Notes under the pieces: generated by a model
What the model saw: only the letters and a program-made list of their open reading frames with translations
The model's database searches: none
What the model was told of the DNA's origin: nothing
Shown here: positions 1 through 7,156 of the stretch, piece after piece
Layout: every line of letters begins with the position of its first letter
Position numbering within the stretch: position 1 is the stretch's first letter
Program-made: the position numbers and the translations under genes
Assembly: GCA_035296085.1 (NCBI GenBank)
Contig: DATHBP010000142.1
Coordinates: 1-14,944, forward strand
Reading direction: 5' to 3'
Length of the DNA stretch: 14,944 nucleotides
From: DATHBP01 sp035296085
GTDB taxonomy: Bacteria; Actinomycetota; Actinomycetes; Propionibacteriales; Nocardioidaceae

Positions 1-2
1 CG

Positions 3-179
3 CCCGTGGGTGAGATCACCTCCGGGACGTTCTCCCCGACCCGTCGGCTGGGGGTCGCCCTCGCCCTCCTCGACCGGTCAGTTGACGACGGCGCGCAGGT
101 GTTCGTGGACGTACGCAGCCGCCGCGAGGCGTTCACGGTCAGCAAACCGCCGTTCGTGCCCTCTCACGTCCGCGACTAG
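3..179 (+). CDS. gcvT: Aminomethyltransferase (glycine cleavage T protein), C-terminal fragment
   Basis: This is the last 58 codons of a gene that enters from the left edge and stops at TAG 177-179. The peptide begins PVGEITSGTFSPTRRLGVAL and ends VFVDVRSRREAFTVSKPPFV plus a short tail. The G-E-[IV]-T-S-G-T-F-S-P-T motif followed by a hydrophobic A-L-A-L-L stretch is the recognisable C-terminal barrel of GcvT. GcvT transfers the methylene group from the H-protein-bound aminomethyl intermediate to tetrahydrofolate. The catalytic N-terminal part lies outside the window, so the integrity of the whole gene cannot be judged. The gene converges on cobS with only 12 nt between the stop codons, and I see no obvious terminator hairpin there. 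Confidence 0.9.
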   Translation, partial: PVGEITSGTFSPTRRLGVALALLDRSVDDGAQVFVDVRSRREAFTVSKPPFVPSHVRD

Positions 180-191
180 CGCAGCGCCTGC

Positions 192-962
192 TCATCCGGC
201 GACCAGACACACCAACGCGACGGCGGTCGCCAGTTCGGTGATCGCGCCGAGTACGTCACCGGTGAGGCCGCCGAAGCGGCGTACGGCCAGCCGCAGGAGC
301 ATCTCGCCGCAGCCGAGCGCGAGCACGGTGGCGGCGCCCACAGCCAGCCAGTGGGACGTGTCGGCCGTCAACGAGACGAGGGTCGCGACGGCGGCAGCGG
401 CCATCACCGCCGCTCCCACGCCGACCCACGGCACGGTCCCCACCACCGTGCGGCCCAGACCGTCGCTGCGGGCAGTCGGGACGCCCCGCCGGCAGCTGAG
501 CGGGAGCGCGAGCCGCCCGAGCATGCACCCCAGCACGAGTGTCGAGACGCCGAGTCCGGCGCTGATCGCGTGGGCGAGCGCTGCGATGTCGAGCGCCAGC
601 ACCAGCACGATCGCGACGACGCCGAACGGGCCCACGTCGCCGCGCCGCATGATGGCGAGAGCCGACGTTCCCGGTTGGCCGCTGCCCAGACCGTCGACGG
701 TGTCCGCGAGGCCGTCGAGGTGGATCGCGCGAGTGAGCGCGGCCAGCGTCGCCACCGCGAGCACTGAGAGGACCAGTGGCGGCAGCAGCGAGCCGCCGAC
801 GACGACGGCGAGCGCAACCACCGCGCCGAGTGCCGCGCCGACCAGTGGAGCGAGGGCCATCGCGCGCGCCGCGACTGCCGGGTCTACGCGCGCGGGTGGC
901 GTGACCGGCACTGCGGTCAGCGTGCCAACCGCGAGCCGCAGCGGGTCGGTCAGTGCGCTCAC
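192..962 (-). CDS. cobS: Adenosylcobinamide-GDP ribazoletransferase (cobalamin synthase)
   Basis: CobS is the integral membrane enzyme that joins adenosylcobinamide-GDP to alpha-ribazole (or its 5'-phosphate), completing the nucleotide loop of B12. The 256-aa product has the family length. It shows the acidic motif HLDGLADTVDGLG (residues 81-93), the following MRRGDVGPFGV (105-115), and the C-terminal RRFGGLTGDVLGA (228-240). Several hydrophobic helices lie between them. The start is GTG at 962-960. It overlaps the upstream cobU stop by 4 nt (GTGA), and the protein then begins SALTDPLRLAVGTLTAVPV, the normal CobS N-terminus. A longer in-frame extension upstream runs antisense-like through cobU and is not real. 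This is the last gene of the riboswitch-led salvage operon. Confidence 0.95.
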   Translation of the reverse strand: MSALTDPLRLAVGTLTAVPVTPPARVDPAVAARAMALAPLVGAALGAVVALAVVVGGSLLPPLVLSVLAVATLAALTRAIHLDGLADTVDGLGSGQPGTSALAIMRRGDVGPFGVVAIVLVLALDIAALAHAISAGLGVSTLVLGCMLGRLALPLSCRRGVPTARSDGLGRTVVGTVPWVGVGAAVMAAAAVATLVSLTADTSHWLAVGAATVLALGCGEMLLRLAVRRFGGLTGDVLGAITELATAVALVCLVAG

Positions 963-2308
963 GGCTCGAGCTCGAGCGAGCGACCCGCCACGCAGAGCAG
1001 CACGCGGTCCGAGCTCTGCGCCACCACAGTGTTCAGCCGGCCCAGCGCATCGCGGAAGCGCCGGCCGGACGCTGTCGCCGGCACGACGCCGCTGCCGACC
1101 TCGTTGCTGACCATTACCAGCGTGCGTCGGCTGCCGCGGACCGCCGCCGCCAGCGCGTCGACTCGTTCGGCGACCCGCTGTTCGGCGTCGTCGGCCCAGC
1201 GATCGTCGTCCCAGGCAGAGCATTCGTCCATCACCGCGTTGAGCCACAACGTGAGGCAGTCGACGAGCAGCGGCGCTCCCGGCTCTGCGAGCAGTCCCTC
1301 GAGGTCGGTGGTCTCGACGGTGCGCCAGGACGCCGGTCGGCGAGCTCGATGTGCCGCGACCCGGCGGTCCCACTCGGCGTCGCCCGGCATCGCCTTCGCG
1401 GTCGCGACGTAGACGACCTCGGGTTCCGAGCGCAGCAGCACCTCGCTTCGTCGCGATTTGCCCGAGCGCGCACCGCCGAGGACCAGCGTCCGGGTTACCG
1501 GTGCCTGCCCGGCCGGCTCGACCGGCATGACCGCACCGTCGTCGACGAGCCTGGCGCCGTACCCCGCCAACCGGTCAGCCAGTTGTGGCTCCGGTGGGTT
1601 GGCGTGCGAGAGGTGGACAGCGATCACATCGGTCGCTGCCGTGACGGCACCCGCTGCCCGCAGCTCGTCCAGCGTCTCGCCGAACGACGCGAAGTTGAGA
1701 TGGTCACCGCGCGGCACCGCCGCTGCGCCGAACGTCTCCTCGAGGAGCACGACGTCGTACGCCGCGTCCGTCACCGCGCGGACGGCAGCCGCTCGCAACG
1801 GACCGGTGTCGGTGGCGTACAGCAGCCTGGAGCCGTCCGGACCGGTGACGTCGTACAGGAGTGCCGCACCTTCGCCGAGGTGCGTCGCCGGCACGGCTGT
1901 CACGCCATATCCCCCACAGTCCACGTGCTGACCTGGCGCGATCGGGCGCAGCCGTACGGGCGAGTCGGGAGCAACCCAGTCGCGGCACGCCGCGATGACG
2001 GGCGGCGGCCCCAGCACGGTGACCGGAGCCTCGGTGACCCAGGACCGGTAGAGGAGAAACGCGGGGTCGCAGTGGTCGGGATGGGCGTGGGTGAGCAGCA
2101 CGTGGGTCACGCCCGCGAGGGACCGGCCGGCGCGGGCGGCGCTGCGTGGAGCGTCGGCGCCGCAGTCGATCAGGAGCCGGCCGTCCAGCAGCACCGAGGT
2201 CTGGGCGCGCACCCGACCGCTGGAGCGCATGGCACGGCACGAGGCGCACGCGCAGAACGGGTTGGGCCAGCCGTCGGCAGCCGCGGTGCCGAGGACGACG
2301 AGCTCCAT
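959..2308 (-). CDS. cobU: PhnP-like metallo-beta-lactamase domain fused to adenosylcobinamide kinase/guanylyltransferase (CobU)
   Basis: This 449-aa protein has two domains. Residues 1 to about 265 are a metallo-beta-lactamase fold resembling PhnP. They include the N-terminal cysteine cluster C19-x-C21-x2-C24, the metal motif HAHPDH (74-79), THL (142-144), a YATDTG acidic motif (165-170), and a late histidine in VHLSHANPPE. Residues from about 270 on are CobU, with Walker A GGARSGKS (278-285), the guanylylation-histidine region AHRARRPASW (H320) and LLVDCLTLWL (D350). CobU phosphorylates adenosylcobinamide and transfers GMP from GTP. The ATG at 2308 overlaps the stop of the upstream S-component gene by 1 nt (TGATG). 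The two domains share one uninterrupted frame without a stop or internal start signal. The MBL domain's substrate is unknown; a role as phosphatase or phosphodiesterase on a ribazole compound is inference. Confidence 0.93.
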   Translation of the reverse strand: MELVVLGTAAADGWPNPFCACASCRAMRSSGRVRAQTSVLLDGRLLIDCGADAPRSAARAGRSLAGVTHVLLTHAHPDHCDPAFLLYRSWVTEAPVTVLGPPPVIAACRDWVAPDSPVRLRPIAPGQHVDCGGYGVTAVPATHLGEGAALLYDVTGPDGSRLLYATDTGPLRAAAVRAVTDAAYDVVLLEETFGAAAVPRGDHLNFASFGETLDELRAAGAVTAATDVIAVHLSHANPPEPQLADRLAGYGARLVDDGAVMPVEPAGQAPVTRTLVLGGARSGKSRRSEVLLRSEPEVVYVATAKAMPGDAEWDRRVAAHRARRPASWRTVETTDLEGLLAEPGAPLLVDCLTLWLNAVMDECSAWDDDRWADDAEQRVAERVDALAAAVRGSRRTLVMVSNEVGSGVVPATASGRRFRDALGRLNTVVAQSSDRVLLCVAGRSLELEP

Positions 2309-3138
2309 CAGGGCCGCGCCGGCTCGTCGGGTCGGAAACCGACCGGCGCATCGAAGGCTGCGCGCTGCGCGGCCCGGCGGAGGGCGGCGAGGATCGCCGG
2401 CCCGGCGACCACGATGAGGACGGCGGTGAGCAGCCCGCGGGGGATGTCCCACCCCAGCGACGTGGTGGCCCAGAACAGCAGATAGCGACCGGCGTTCTCG
2501 CTCACCGGGTCGCCGGCCACGAACGACACCTCCGGGCCGTAGGCCGCGAACGGCCAGAACCACAGGTTGAGCAGCCAGCCGTACGCGAGACCGGCAAGGA
2601 AGCCGTAGGCCGCGACCACCCAGATCTCGGCGCGGCCCCGCCAGTCCGGCAGGCACCCGGCGAGGAAGCCGACCCACGCCGCGCCGAGCATCTGGAACGG
2701 CATCCACGGTCCGACACCGCCGCTGACCAGTGCCCCGGAGAAGATCGTCAAGGCACCGAGGACGAAGCCGAACCCGCGGCCGAAGACGCGGCCGCCGAGG
2801 ATGATCAGCGCGAAGCCGGGCTCCAGGCCGGCCGTGCCCGGTCCGAGCACCCGCAGTGCCGCTCCGACTGCCGAGAGCATCCCCAGCAACGCGACGGCCT
2901 TGGCGTCCAGGCCGCCCTCGGTGAGCTCGGCCAGCACCACGAGTGCGAGCAACGGCAGCAAGACGACGAACAGCCATGGCGCATCCGCGGCGTGCGAGGT
3001 GTCCAGGGCGCTGCCGGGGTCGGTAAGGAAGGGCCAGCCGAAAGCGACGAGCCCCACCGCTGAGGTGACGGCGAGGACGACGGAAGACCGGGCGCGCAGC
3101 CGGACCACGGCCCGATCGGTCGGTGCGGCGGTGTGCAT
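2308..3138 (-). CDS. ECF transporter substrate-binding (S) component, probably for cobalamin/cobinamide
   Basis: This 276-aa multi-pass membrane protein has hydrophobic segments at roughly residues 18-38, 54-72, 80-97, 105-138, 145-165, 170-195 and 234-254. The core GFALIILGGRVFGRGFGFVL and the GPWMPFQMLGAAWVG stretch resemble actinobacterial ECF S components. S components bind the vitamin in the membrane and dock on EcfT. Substrate assignment rests on context: a B12 riboswitch upstream and CobU and CobS downstream. Comparative-genomic work has used the name CbrT for predicted corrinoid S components; I infer this function and do not read it from residues. The ATG at 3138 overlaps the upstream ATPase stop by 1 nt (TGATG), which decides the start over an in-frame codon 48 nt further upstream. 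Confidence 0.88.
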   Translation of the reverse strand: MHTAAPTDRAVVRLRARSSVVLAVTSAVGLVAFGWPFLTDPGSALDTSHAADAPWLFVVLLPLLALVVLAELTEGGLDAKAVALLGMLSAVGAALRVLGPGTAGLEPGFALIILGGRVFGRGFGFVLGALTIFSGALVSGGVGPWMPFQMLGAAWVGFLAGCLPDWRGRAEIWVVAAYGFLAGLAYGWLLNLWFWPFAAYGPEVSFVAGDPVSENAGRYLLFWATTSLGWDIPRGLLTAVLIVVAGPAILAALRRAAQRAAFDAPVGFRPDEPARP

Positions 3139-4757
3139 CACGACGCCGGTGCCAATGCGGCCGCCACTTCGCCGACCGTCAGCCACGGCTGCGGCGCCAG
3201 GATCTTGGCGACCTGCGGCGCGAACGACGGCGAGGCAACAACGACTGACGCGGTCGGCCCGTCGGCGACGACGTCGCCGTCGCCGAGCACCACGACGCGA
3301 CTGGCCAGCTCTGCCACCAGCTCGACGTCATGGGTGGCCAGCACAACCGCGTGTCCGGCTGCGGCCAGGTCGCGCAGGACCGACACGAGACGTCGTTTGG
3401 CCCCGTAGTCGAGGCCCCGGGTGGGCTCGTCCAGCAAGACGAGCACGGGCGCGGCCGTCAGCACGATGGCCAGGACGAGCGCGAGCCGCTGCCCGGCCGA
3501 CAGATCCCGGGGATGCCGGTCGTCGGCGACGCCGGGGGAGAGCTCGTCGAGCAGCCGCCGAGCGCTGCCGGGCGGCGCCGTGGCGTCGGAGTCGGCAGTG
3601 GCGCACTCCAGCGCCACGGAGTCGGCGTACAGCAGATCGGCCGGCTCCTGAGGTACGAGCCCGACCGAGCCGATCAACCGCTCCGGTGCTGTCCGCAGCG
3701 GGTCGTTGCCGGACACCTCGACAGCTCCGCTGGCGGGGTGCACCAGTCCGACCAGTGACTTGAGCAAGGTGGACTTGCCGGCGCCGTTGCGCCCCATCAG
3801 TGCCACCACCTCGCCGGTGCAGATGCGCAGGTCGACGGCACGCAGCACCGGGTTTCCGGAATAGGCGACAACGAGGTTGCGCACGCTGGCGACCTGGCTG
3901 GCTCCCGGGGCGCGCCCCACCAGCTGCTGACCACGCGGACGGCCCCCCAGCGCGCTGAGCAGCGGCCCGGACGCGCGGCGGGCGTCGCGGACGGACAGCG
4001 GCAGCGGTGACCAGCCGGCCAGGCGACCGAGCTCCACGACCGGCGGTGCCAGCGGAGAGGTGGCCATCACCTCCTGCGGCGTGCCGGCGACGACTGGGGC
4101 ACCGCCGCCGGGTACGAGCAGCAGCCGGTCGGCGTACTGGACCACGCGCTCGAGCCGGTGCTCGGCCAGCAAGACGGTGAGGCCTAGGTCGTGGACGAGC
4201 CGCTGGAGTGCGGCGAGCACCTCCTCGGCGGCTTGCGGGTCCAGCGCGGAGGTGGGCTCGTCGAGGACCAGTGCTTGCGGATGACTGGTCAGTACCGAGC
4301 CGATGGCCACACGCTGCTGTTCGCCCGCGGACAGCGTCGACAGCGGCCGGCCGCGCAGCTGCGCGAGGCCGAGCAGATCGAGGGTCTCCTCGACCCGCTT
4401 GCGCATGACTTGGGGCGCCAGCCCCAGCGACTCCATGCCGTACGCCAGCTCGTCCTCGACCGCGTCGGTGACGAAACCCGCCAGCGGCTCCTGGCCGACG
4501 TAACCGACGACGTCGGCAAGGTCTCGCGGCTTGTGGGTACGCGTGTCGCGGCCGGCCACACTAACCCGGCCGCGCAGGAGCCCGCCGGTGAAGTGCGGCA
4601 CGAGCCCGTTGACCGCCTTGAGCAGCGTCGACTTGCCCGAACCGGTAGGCCCCACCACGACGCACAGCTCGCCCGCCGCGACGTCGAGGTCGACGTTGCT
4701 GACCACTGGTCGTGCGCTGCCGGGGTAGCTGATACTCACGCGCTCGAAGCGGATCAT
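3138..4757 (-). CDS. ECF transporter A component with two fused ABC ATPase domains
   Basis: This 539-aa protein carries two complete nucleotide-binding domains. The first has Walker A GPTGSGKST (36-44), signature LSAGEQQR (142-149), Walker B LVLDEPTS (163-170) and switch H200. The second has Walker A GRNGAGKST (322-330), signature LSAGQRLA (419-426), Walker B LLDEPT (441-446) and switch H476. A linker of about 75 residues rich in Gly, Ala and Arg joins them. It corresponds to EcfA1 and EcfA2 in one chain and would power the importer. The ATG at 4757 overlaps the ecfT stop by 4 nt (ATGA). The much longer open frame upstream is non-coding. The second signature lacks the usual E/Q pair after LSAGQ but keeps the core S-G-Q. 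Confidence 0.94.
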   Translation of the reverse strand: MIRFERVSISYPGSARPVVSNVDLDVAAGELCVVVGPTGSGKSTLLKAVNGLVPHFTGGLLRGRVSVAGRDTRTHKPRDLADVVGYVGQEPLAGFVTDAVEDELAYGMESLGLAPQVMRKRVEETLDLLGLAQLRGRPLSTLSAGEQQRVAIGSVLTSHPQALVLDEPTSALDPQAAEEVLAALQRLVHDLGLTVLLAEHRLERVVQYADRLLLVPGGGAPVVAGTPQEVMATSPLAPPVVELGRLAGWSPLPLSVRDARRASGPLLSALGGRPRGQQLVGRAPGASQVASVRNLVVAYSGNPVLRAVDLRICTGEVVALMGRNGAGKSTLLKSLVGLVHPASGAVEVSGNDPLRTAPERLIGSVGLVPQEPADLLYADSVALECATADSDATAPPGSARRLLDELSPGVADDRHPRDLSAGQRLALVLAIVLTAAPVLVLLDEPTRGLDYGAKRRLVSVLRDLAAAGHAVVLATHDVELVAELASRVVVLGDGDVVADGPTASVVVASPSFAPQVAKILAPQPWLTVGEVAAALAPAS

Positions 4758-5896
4758 CGGACCGCTCCGACCAGCGGTTCGCTCCGCCCCCGCCGCGCGC
4801 GCACGCGGCTGGCCAGCAGCGGCGGCGGCGCGAGCCACGCCGGTGCCAGCGCCACCATGACGCCACCTACGGCAAGCAACGGAACCGACGGTACGACCAG
4901 CGGCCCGGCGAGCTGCAGCGCCGCGGGGTCGCGCGCGGCGGCGGCGAAAGCGGCGATCGCCGCGGTGAGCCCCGACCCGGCCACAAGCCACTCGGGCAGT
5001 GCCCAAGGGTCCGGCCGGTAGCGGCTGCGCTTCGTGCGCCGACCGCCGATCGCCAAGCCGCAGACCGCGAGCGCAGCCCCGGCCAGCAGCGTGGGCAGGC
5101 CAAGGAGGGCGGCGGCGCTGGCGTCGAGCAGCCCGTAGACGCCGACGCAGATGCCCAGCAGCCCAGCGAAGACGAGAGTCGCGGTCAGCCGACGGGAGCG
5201 GCGGCTGGCTTCGCTGGTGCGCCCGTAGCCCCTGCTGTCCATGGCGGCCGCGAGCTCGATGGAGCGCTCGAGGGCCCCTTCCAGGACGGGCAGTGCTGTC
5301 CGCCGGAAGCCGCGCAGCCCGCCGGGGCGTTGACCGCGCAGCCGGCAGGCGCCCCGTACTCGCGTCGCGTCCTCGATCAGCTGTGGCGCGAACGTGAGTG
5401 CGACGACGACGGCGACACCGACTTCGTACAGAGCGCCAGGCAGGCAGCTCAGCAACCGCCGCGAGCTGGCCAAAGCGTTCGCGGCTCCAACGCAGCACAG
5501 GATCGCCGCCAGCTGCAGCCCCGCGTAGAACGCGGTGAGAACGGCCTCGGCGGTGACGGTTCCGCCCAGCTTGACTCCGGCAGCCCACTGCGGCAGCGGT
5601 ACCTCGGGCATCGCGAGCAGCACGTGGTTCCCCTGGGCGCTGCGGGAGAGCAGTGCCTGCAAGACGATGCGTACGGCGATCAGGATCAGGCCCAGCTTCA
5701 GGAACGCGACGTACGAGCGCGCCCACGGCGCGTCCCCTCGACGCGCCGCCACCACGAGTGCGGTCACCGCGATTACCAGGGCCAAGACGAGCGGGTTGGT
5801 GGTCCGGCTCGCCGTGGCGGCGAGCGCGAGCGCCCAAAGCCACCACGCCCCCGGGTGGAGGTGCCGCGGCAGCGACGGGCGGTTGACCGCGCGCAT
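4754..5896 (-). CDS. ecfT: ECF transporter transmembrane (T) component
   Basis: The product is 380 aa, somewhat longer than the usual 250-300 aa because of an extra C-terminal membrane region (about 240-360). EcfT couples the ATPase to the S component. The two Arg-Gly coupling motifs are visible on the cytoplasmic side: RVRGACRLRG near residues 179-188 and AMDSRGYG at 218-225, the form seen across EcfT proteins. Membrane segments lie at roughly 16-50, 62-82, 115-140, 155-172, 236-256, 262-284, 303-320 and 335-357. The start chosen is ATG 5896, which leaves 11 nt after the upstream stop. There is no strong ribosome-binding site, suggesting translational coupling. The 3' end overlaps the ATPase gene. 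Confidence 0.92.
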   Translation of the reverse strand: MRAVNRPSLPRHLHPGAWWLWALALAATASRTTNPLVLALVIAVTALVVAARRGDAPWARSYVAFLKLGLILIAVRIVLQALLSRSAQGNHVLLAMPEVPLPQWAAGVKLGGTVTAEAVLTAFYAGLQLAAILCCVGAANALASSRRLLSCLPGALYEVGVAVVVALTFAPQLIEDATRVRGACRLRGQRPGGLRGFRRTALPVLEGALERSIELAAAMDSRGYGRTSEASRRSRRLTATLVFAGLLGICVGVYGLLDASAAALLGLPTLLAGAALAVCGLAIGGRRTKRSRYRPDPWALPEWLVAGSGLTAAIAAFAAAARDPAALQLAGPLVVPSVPLLAVGGVMVALAPAWLAPPPLLASRVRARRGRSEPLVGAVR

Positions 5897-5907
5897 GGCC
5901 AGGCCGC

Positions 5908-6570
5908 TCAGGCGCGCCGGCGTACGATGAGCCAGGCCGCGGCGGCGAGCGCCAGCACCACGATGCCGACACCGACCGGCGCCCACGGGAACTCTGCGGC
6001 GGCGTCGGCCGAGGCCAGCTGCAGCGTCACCGGCTCATCCTTGGCCGGCACGGAGGCGTCCTTGATCTCGGGGCCGCACTCGCCGGCGGGGTAGCCGTCG
6101 ATGCCACACGTGAGCCCGGCATCGACGCGCACGTCGGCGACGGACTGCAGCACCTGTGTCCCGCTTGCCTGCGCCGAGACGACCGCGCACTCGCCGCGCG
6201 GCTCCGGCGGCGTCTCCCCGTCGGGTGCCTCAGCCGCCAGGCCGTAGTCGATGACCACCGCGACCCGCTTCTCACCCTCGTCGGCCGCGGCGTCGCCGCA
6301 GATGGCGTCGAAGTCCGCCGCAGCCCGAGGCTCGCGCCCCGAGGTGCCGACGGTGATGGCGAAGCGCCAACCCTCGACGCTGCCGTCGGCTGGGGTGGTG
6401 TCGTCGGGGCCCTTGTCGGCGAACTTCCAGGCGTTCGAGCCGGCCTCGCTGTGGAAGTACCCCCAGTAGCGGTAGCCCGACTCGGCTTGGGCGGGTCCAG
6501 CGGCCAGGCAGGACATGGCGGTGACCACTGCGCAGAGGACTGTGGCGAGGTGGCGACGAAGCGGTGACAT
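5908..6570 (-). CDS. SCO2322-like secreted protein with C-terminal membrane anchor, first gene of the corrinoid operon
   Basis: This 220-aa protein has a cleavable signal peptide: basic MSPLRRHL, hydrophobic core, and probable cleavage after AQA at residue 29. An extracytoplasmic domain (30 to about 193) follows, then one transmembrane helix (about 196-214) and an RRR stop-transfer tail. The mature part starts SGYRYWGYFHSEAGSNAWKF and has four cysteines (C91, C128, C155, C165) that could form two disulfides. It resembles the actinobacterial SCO2322 family, which by my recollection lies beside ECF transporter genes in Streptomyces too. Its function is not established. Being first in a B12-riboswitch operon suggests corrinoid capture at the cell surface, which is inference. 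ATG 6570 is chosen because it is preceded by GGAAAGG at a suitable distance and by a clean signal peptide. Confidence 0.85.
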   Translation of the reverse strand: MSPLRRHLATVLCAVVTAMSCLAAGPAQAESGYRYWGYFHSEAGSNAWKFADKGPDDTTPADGSVEGWRFAITVGTSGREPRAAADFDAICGDAAADEGEKRVAVVIDYGLAAEAPDGETPPEPRGECAVVSAQASGTQVLQSVADVRVDAGLTCGIDGYPAGECGPEIKDASVPAKDEPVTLQLASADAAAEFPWAPVGVGIVVLALAAAAWLIVRRRA

Positions 6571-6892
6571 GGGGGCCTTTCCGAGTGCTCGGTCGGGACG
6601 AGACCGGACCACTCGCCCGCCACTGCGCGGGGCCGCGACCCGGCTCCGTCCGCAGACCTCGGCGGGCAAATGGAGCCGTCGCCCCGGGCAGGTGCTCCGA
6701 CTCGCCGCAATCACGGCGCATGCACTGGAACGGCGCATGCAGCGTGGCGGCCTACGGTTGCGGGTCAGTGCCGGGCTTCGACCGGCTTCCCCTGCGCCGT
6801 GGCGTTGTGCTGTGCTGACCGTGCCATGCCGGCGTCCAGCCCGTCAAAGCCCGCCCCGGACTACGCTCGGCACACGCGGCGAAGGAGGCTCG
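6571..6892. other. Divergent intergenic region between the corrinoid operon and the 70-aa gene
   Basis: This stretch of about 320 nt holds no gene I can support. Most of it is the minus-strand B12 riboswitch and its expression platform (6571-6838). The remaining 54 nt must carry the divergent promoters, but I find no convincing -35/-10 pair on either strand. TAGTCC (minus, near 6864-6859) and TACGCT (plus, 6862-6867) are weak -10 candidates. A perfect 12-nt direct repeat (6713-6724 and 6730-6741) lies inside the riboswitch. Confidence 0.7.
6680..6838 (-). promoter_or_regulatory. Cobalamin (B12) riboswitch leader
   Basis: Read on the minus strand, the leader contains the conserved core elements of an AdoCbl riboswitch in order. 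GGCATGGCAC lies near 6831-6822. AGGGGAAGCCGGT lies at about 6793-6781, followed by the partner CCCGGCACTGACCCGCAACC down to about 6757. The B12 box, AGTCGGAGCACCTGCC, is at about 6703-6687. This GACCCGCAAC form of the core is the variant I associate with actinobacteria. The 3' edge lies about 110 nt before the start codon at 6570. Arms CGGCTCC (6678-6672) and GGAGCCG (6647-6641), and GCCCGCC/GGCGGGC (6667-6661 and 6621-6615), could form the expression platform. No U-tract is present, so translational control is more likely than a classical terminator. Edges are approximate. Confidence 0.92.
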
Positions 6893-7105
6893 ATGAGCTG
6901 GGTGTGGCGCTGCCTGGACGCGGGAGGAAGCCAGCTGAGCGCGCCGGAGGTGGAGAGCCCGGCGTTCAGTGCGCAGGGCGACGCGGAGACGTGGCTCGGG
7001 GAGAGCTGGCGCGAGCTCGCGGATGCGGGCGTGAGCGCAGTGGTCCTGGTCCACGACGGGCACGACGTGTACGGACCGATGGATCTCGCGGTGCCGCCCG
7101 GCTAA
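6893..7105 (+). CDS. Small hypothetical protein (70 aa)
   Basis: This 70-aa acidic soluble protein starts MSWVWRCLDAGGSQL and ends with a YGPMDLAVPPG tail. I do not know a function. Proteins of this shape (MSW.WR.LD..G, then AETWLGESWRELADAGV, then VYGPM.L) are a small conserved hypothetical family in actinobacteria by my recollection. The start is well supported: GGAGG at 6885-6889 lies just ahead of ATG 6893. A much longer open frame upstream runs through the riboswitch on the other strand and is rejected. The gene is divergent from the corrinoid operon, and nothing in its sequence links it to B12. It precedes the ATPase gene by 63 nt, but that gene seems to have its own promoter. Confidence 0.82.
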   Translation: MSWVWRCLDAGGSQLSAPEVESPAFSAQGDAETWLGESWRELADAGVSAVVLVHDGHDVYGPMDLAVPPG

Positions 7106-7118
7106 CTGGAATGGTAAC

Positions 7119-7151
7119 TGCAATACACGCCTGTATGCAATTGGGCATACA
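7119..7151. promoter_or_regulatory. Overlapping inverted repeats upstream of the ATPase gene (candidate operator)
   Basis: TGTATGC (7132-7138) and GCATACA (7145-7151) form a perfect 7-nt inverted repeat with a 6-nt spacer. The left arm also pairs with ATACA (7123-7127) across CGCC, giving a second overlapping inverted repeat. TGCAAT occurs twice in direct order (7119-7124 and 7136-7141). The block is AT-rich against a GC-rich background and lies just before the -10-like box at 7157. This is what a repressor operator would look like; the binding protein is unknown. Confidence 0.5.
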
Positions 7152-7156
7152 AAAGA

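Noticed and set aside
10..3063. Long plus-strand open frames (for example 10-1110, 953-2485, 2146-3063) opposite cobS, cobU and the S component
   Set aside because: Their translations are Arg/Ala/Pro/Ser-rich with no domain signature, while the minus strand encodes recognisable proteins with catalytic motifs. They are GC-rich antisense shadows.
3139..3186. Longer N-terminus for the S component starting at 3186
   Set aside because: The 1-nt stop/start overlap at 3138 matches the coupling seen at neighbouring junctions, and the extra 16 residues would overlap the ATPase coding end.
4758..5972. Upstream extension of the ECF ATPase frame over the ecfT gene
   Set aside because: The extension is low-complexity Arg/Ala/Gly, and the ATGA overlap at 4754-4757 marks the true start.
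6515..6892. Extended N-terminus of the 70-aa gene reading through the riboswitch region
   Set aside because: GGAGG lies right before ATG 6893, the extension has no family-like sequence, and it covers the riboswitch of the opposite strand.
7132..7154. Inverted repeat TGTATGC/GCATACA as a terminator of the 70-aa gene
   Set aside because: The stem is short and AT-rich, no T-tract follows on the plus strand, and its position next to a -10-like box fits an operator better.
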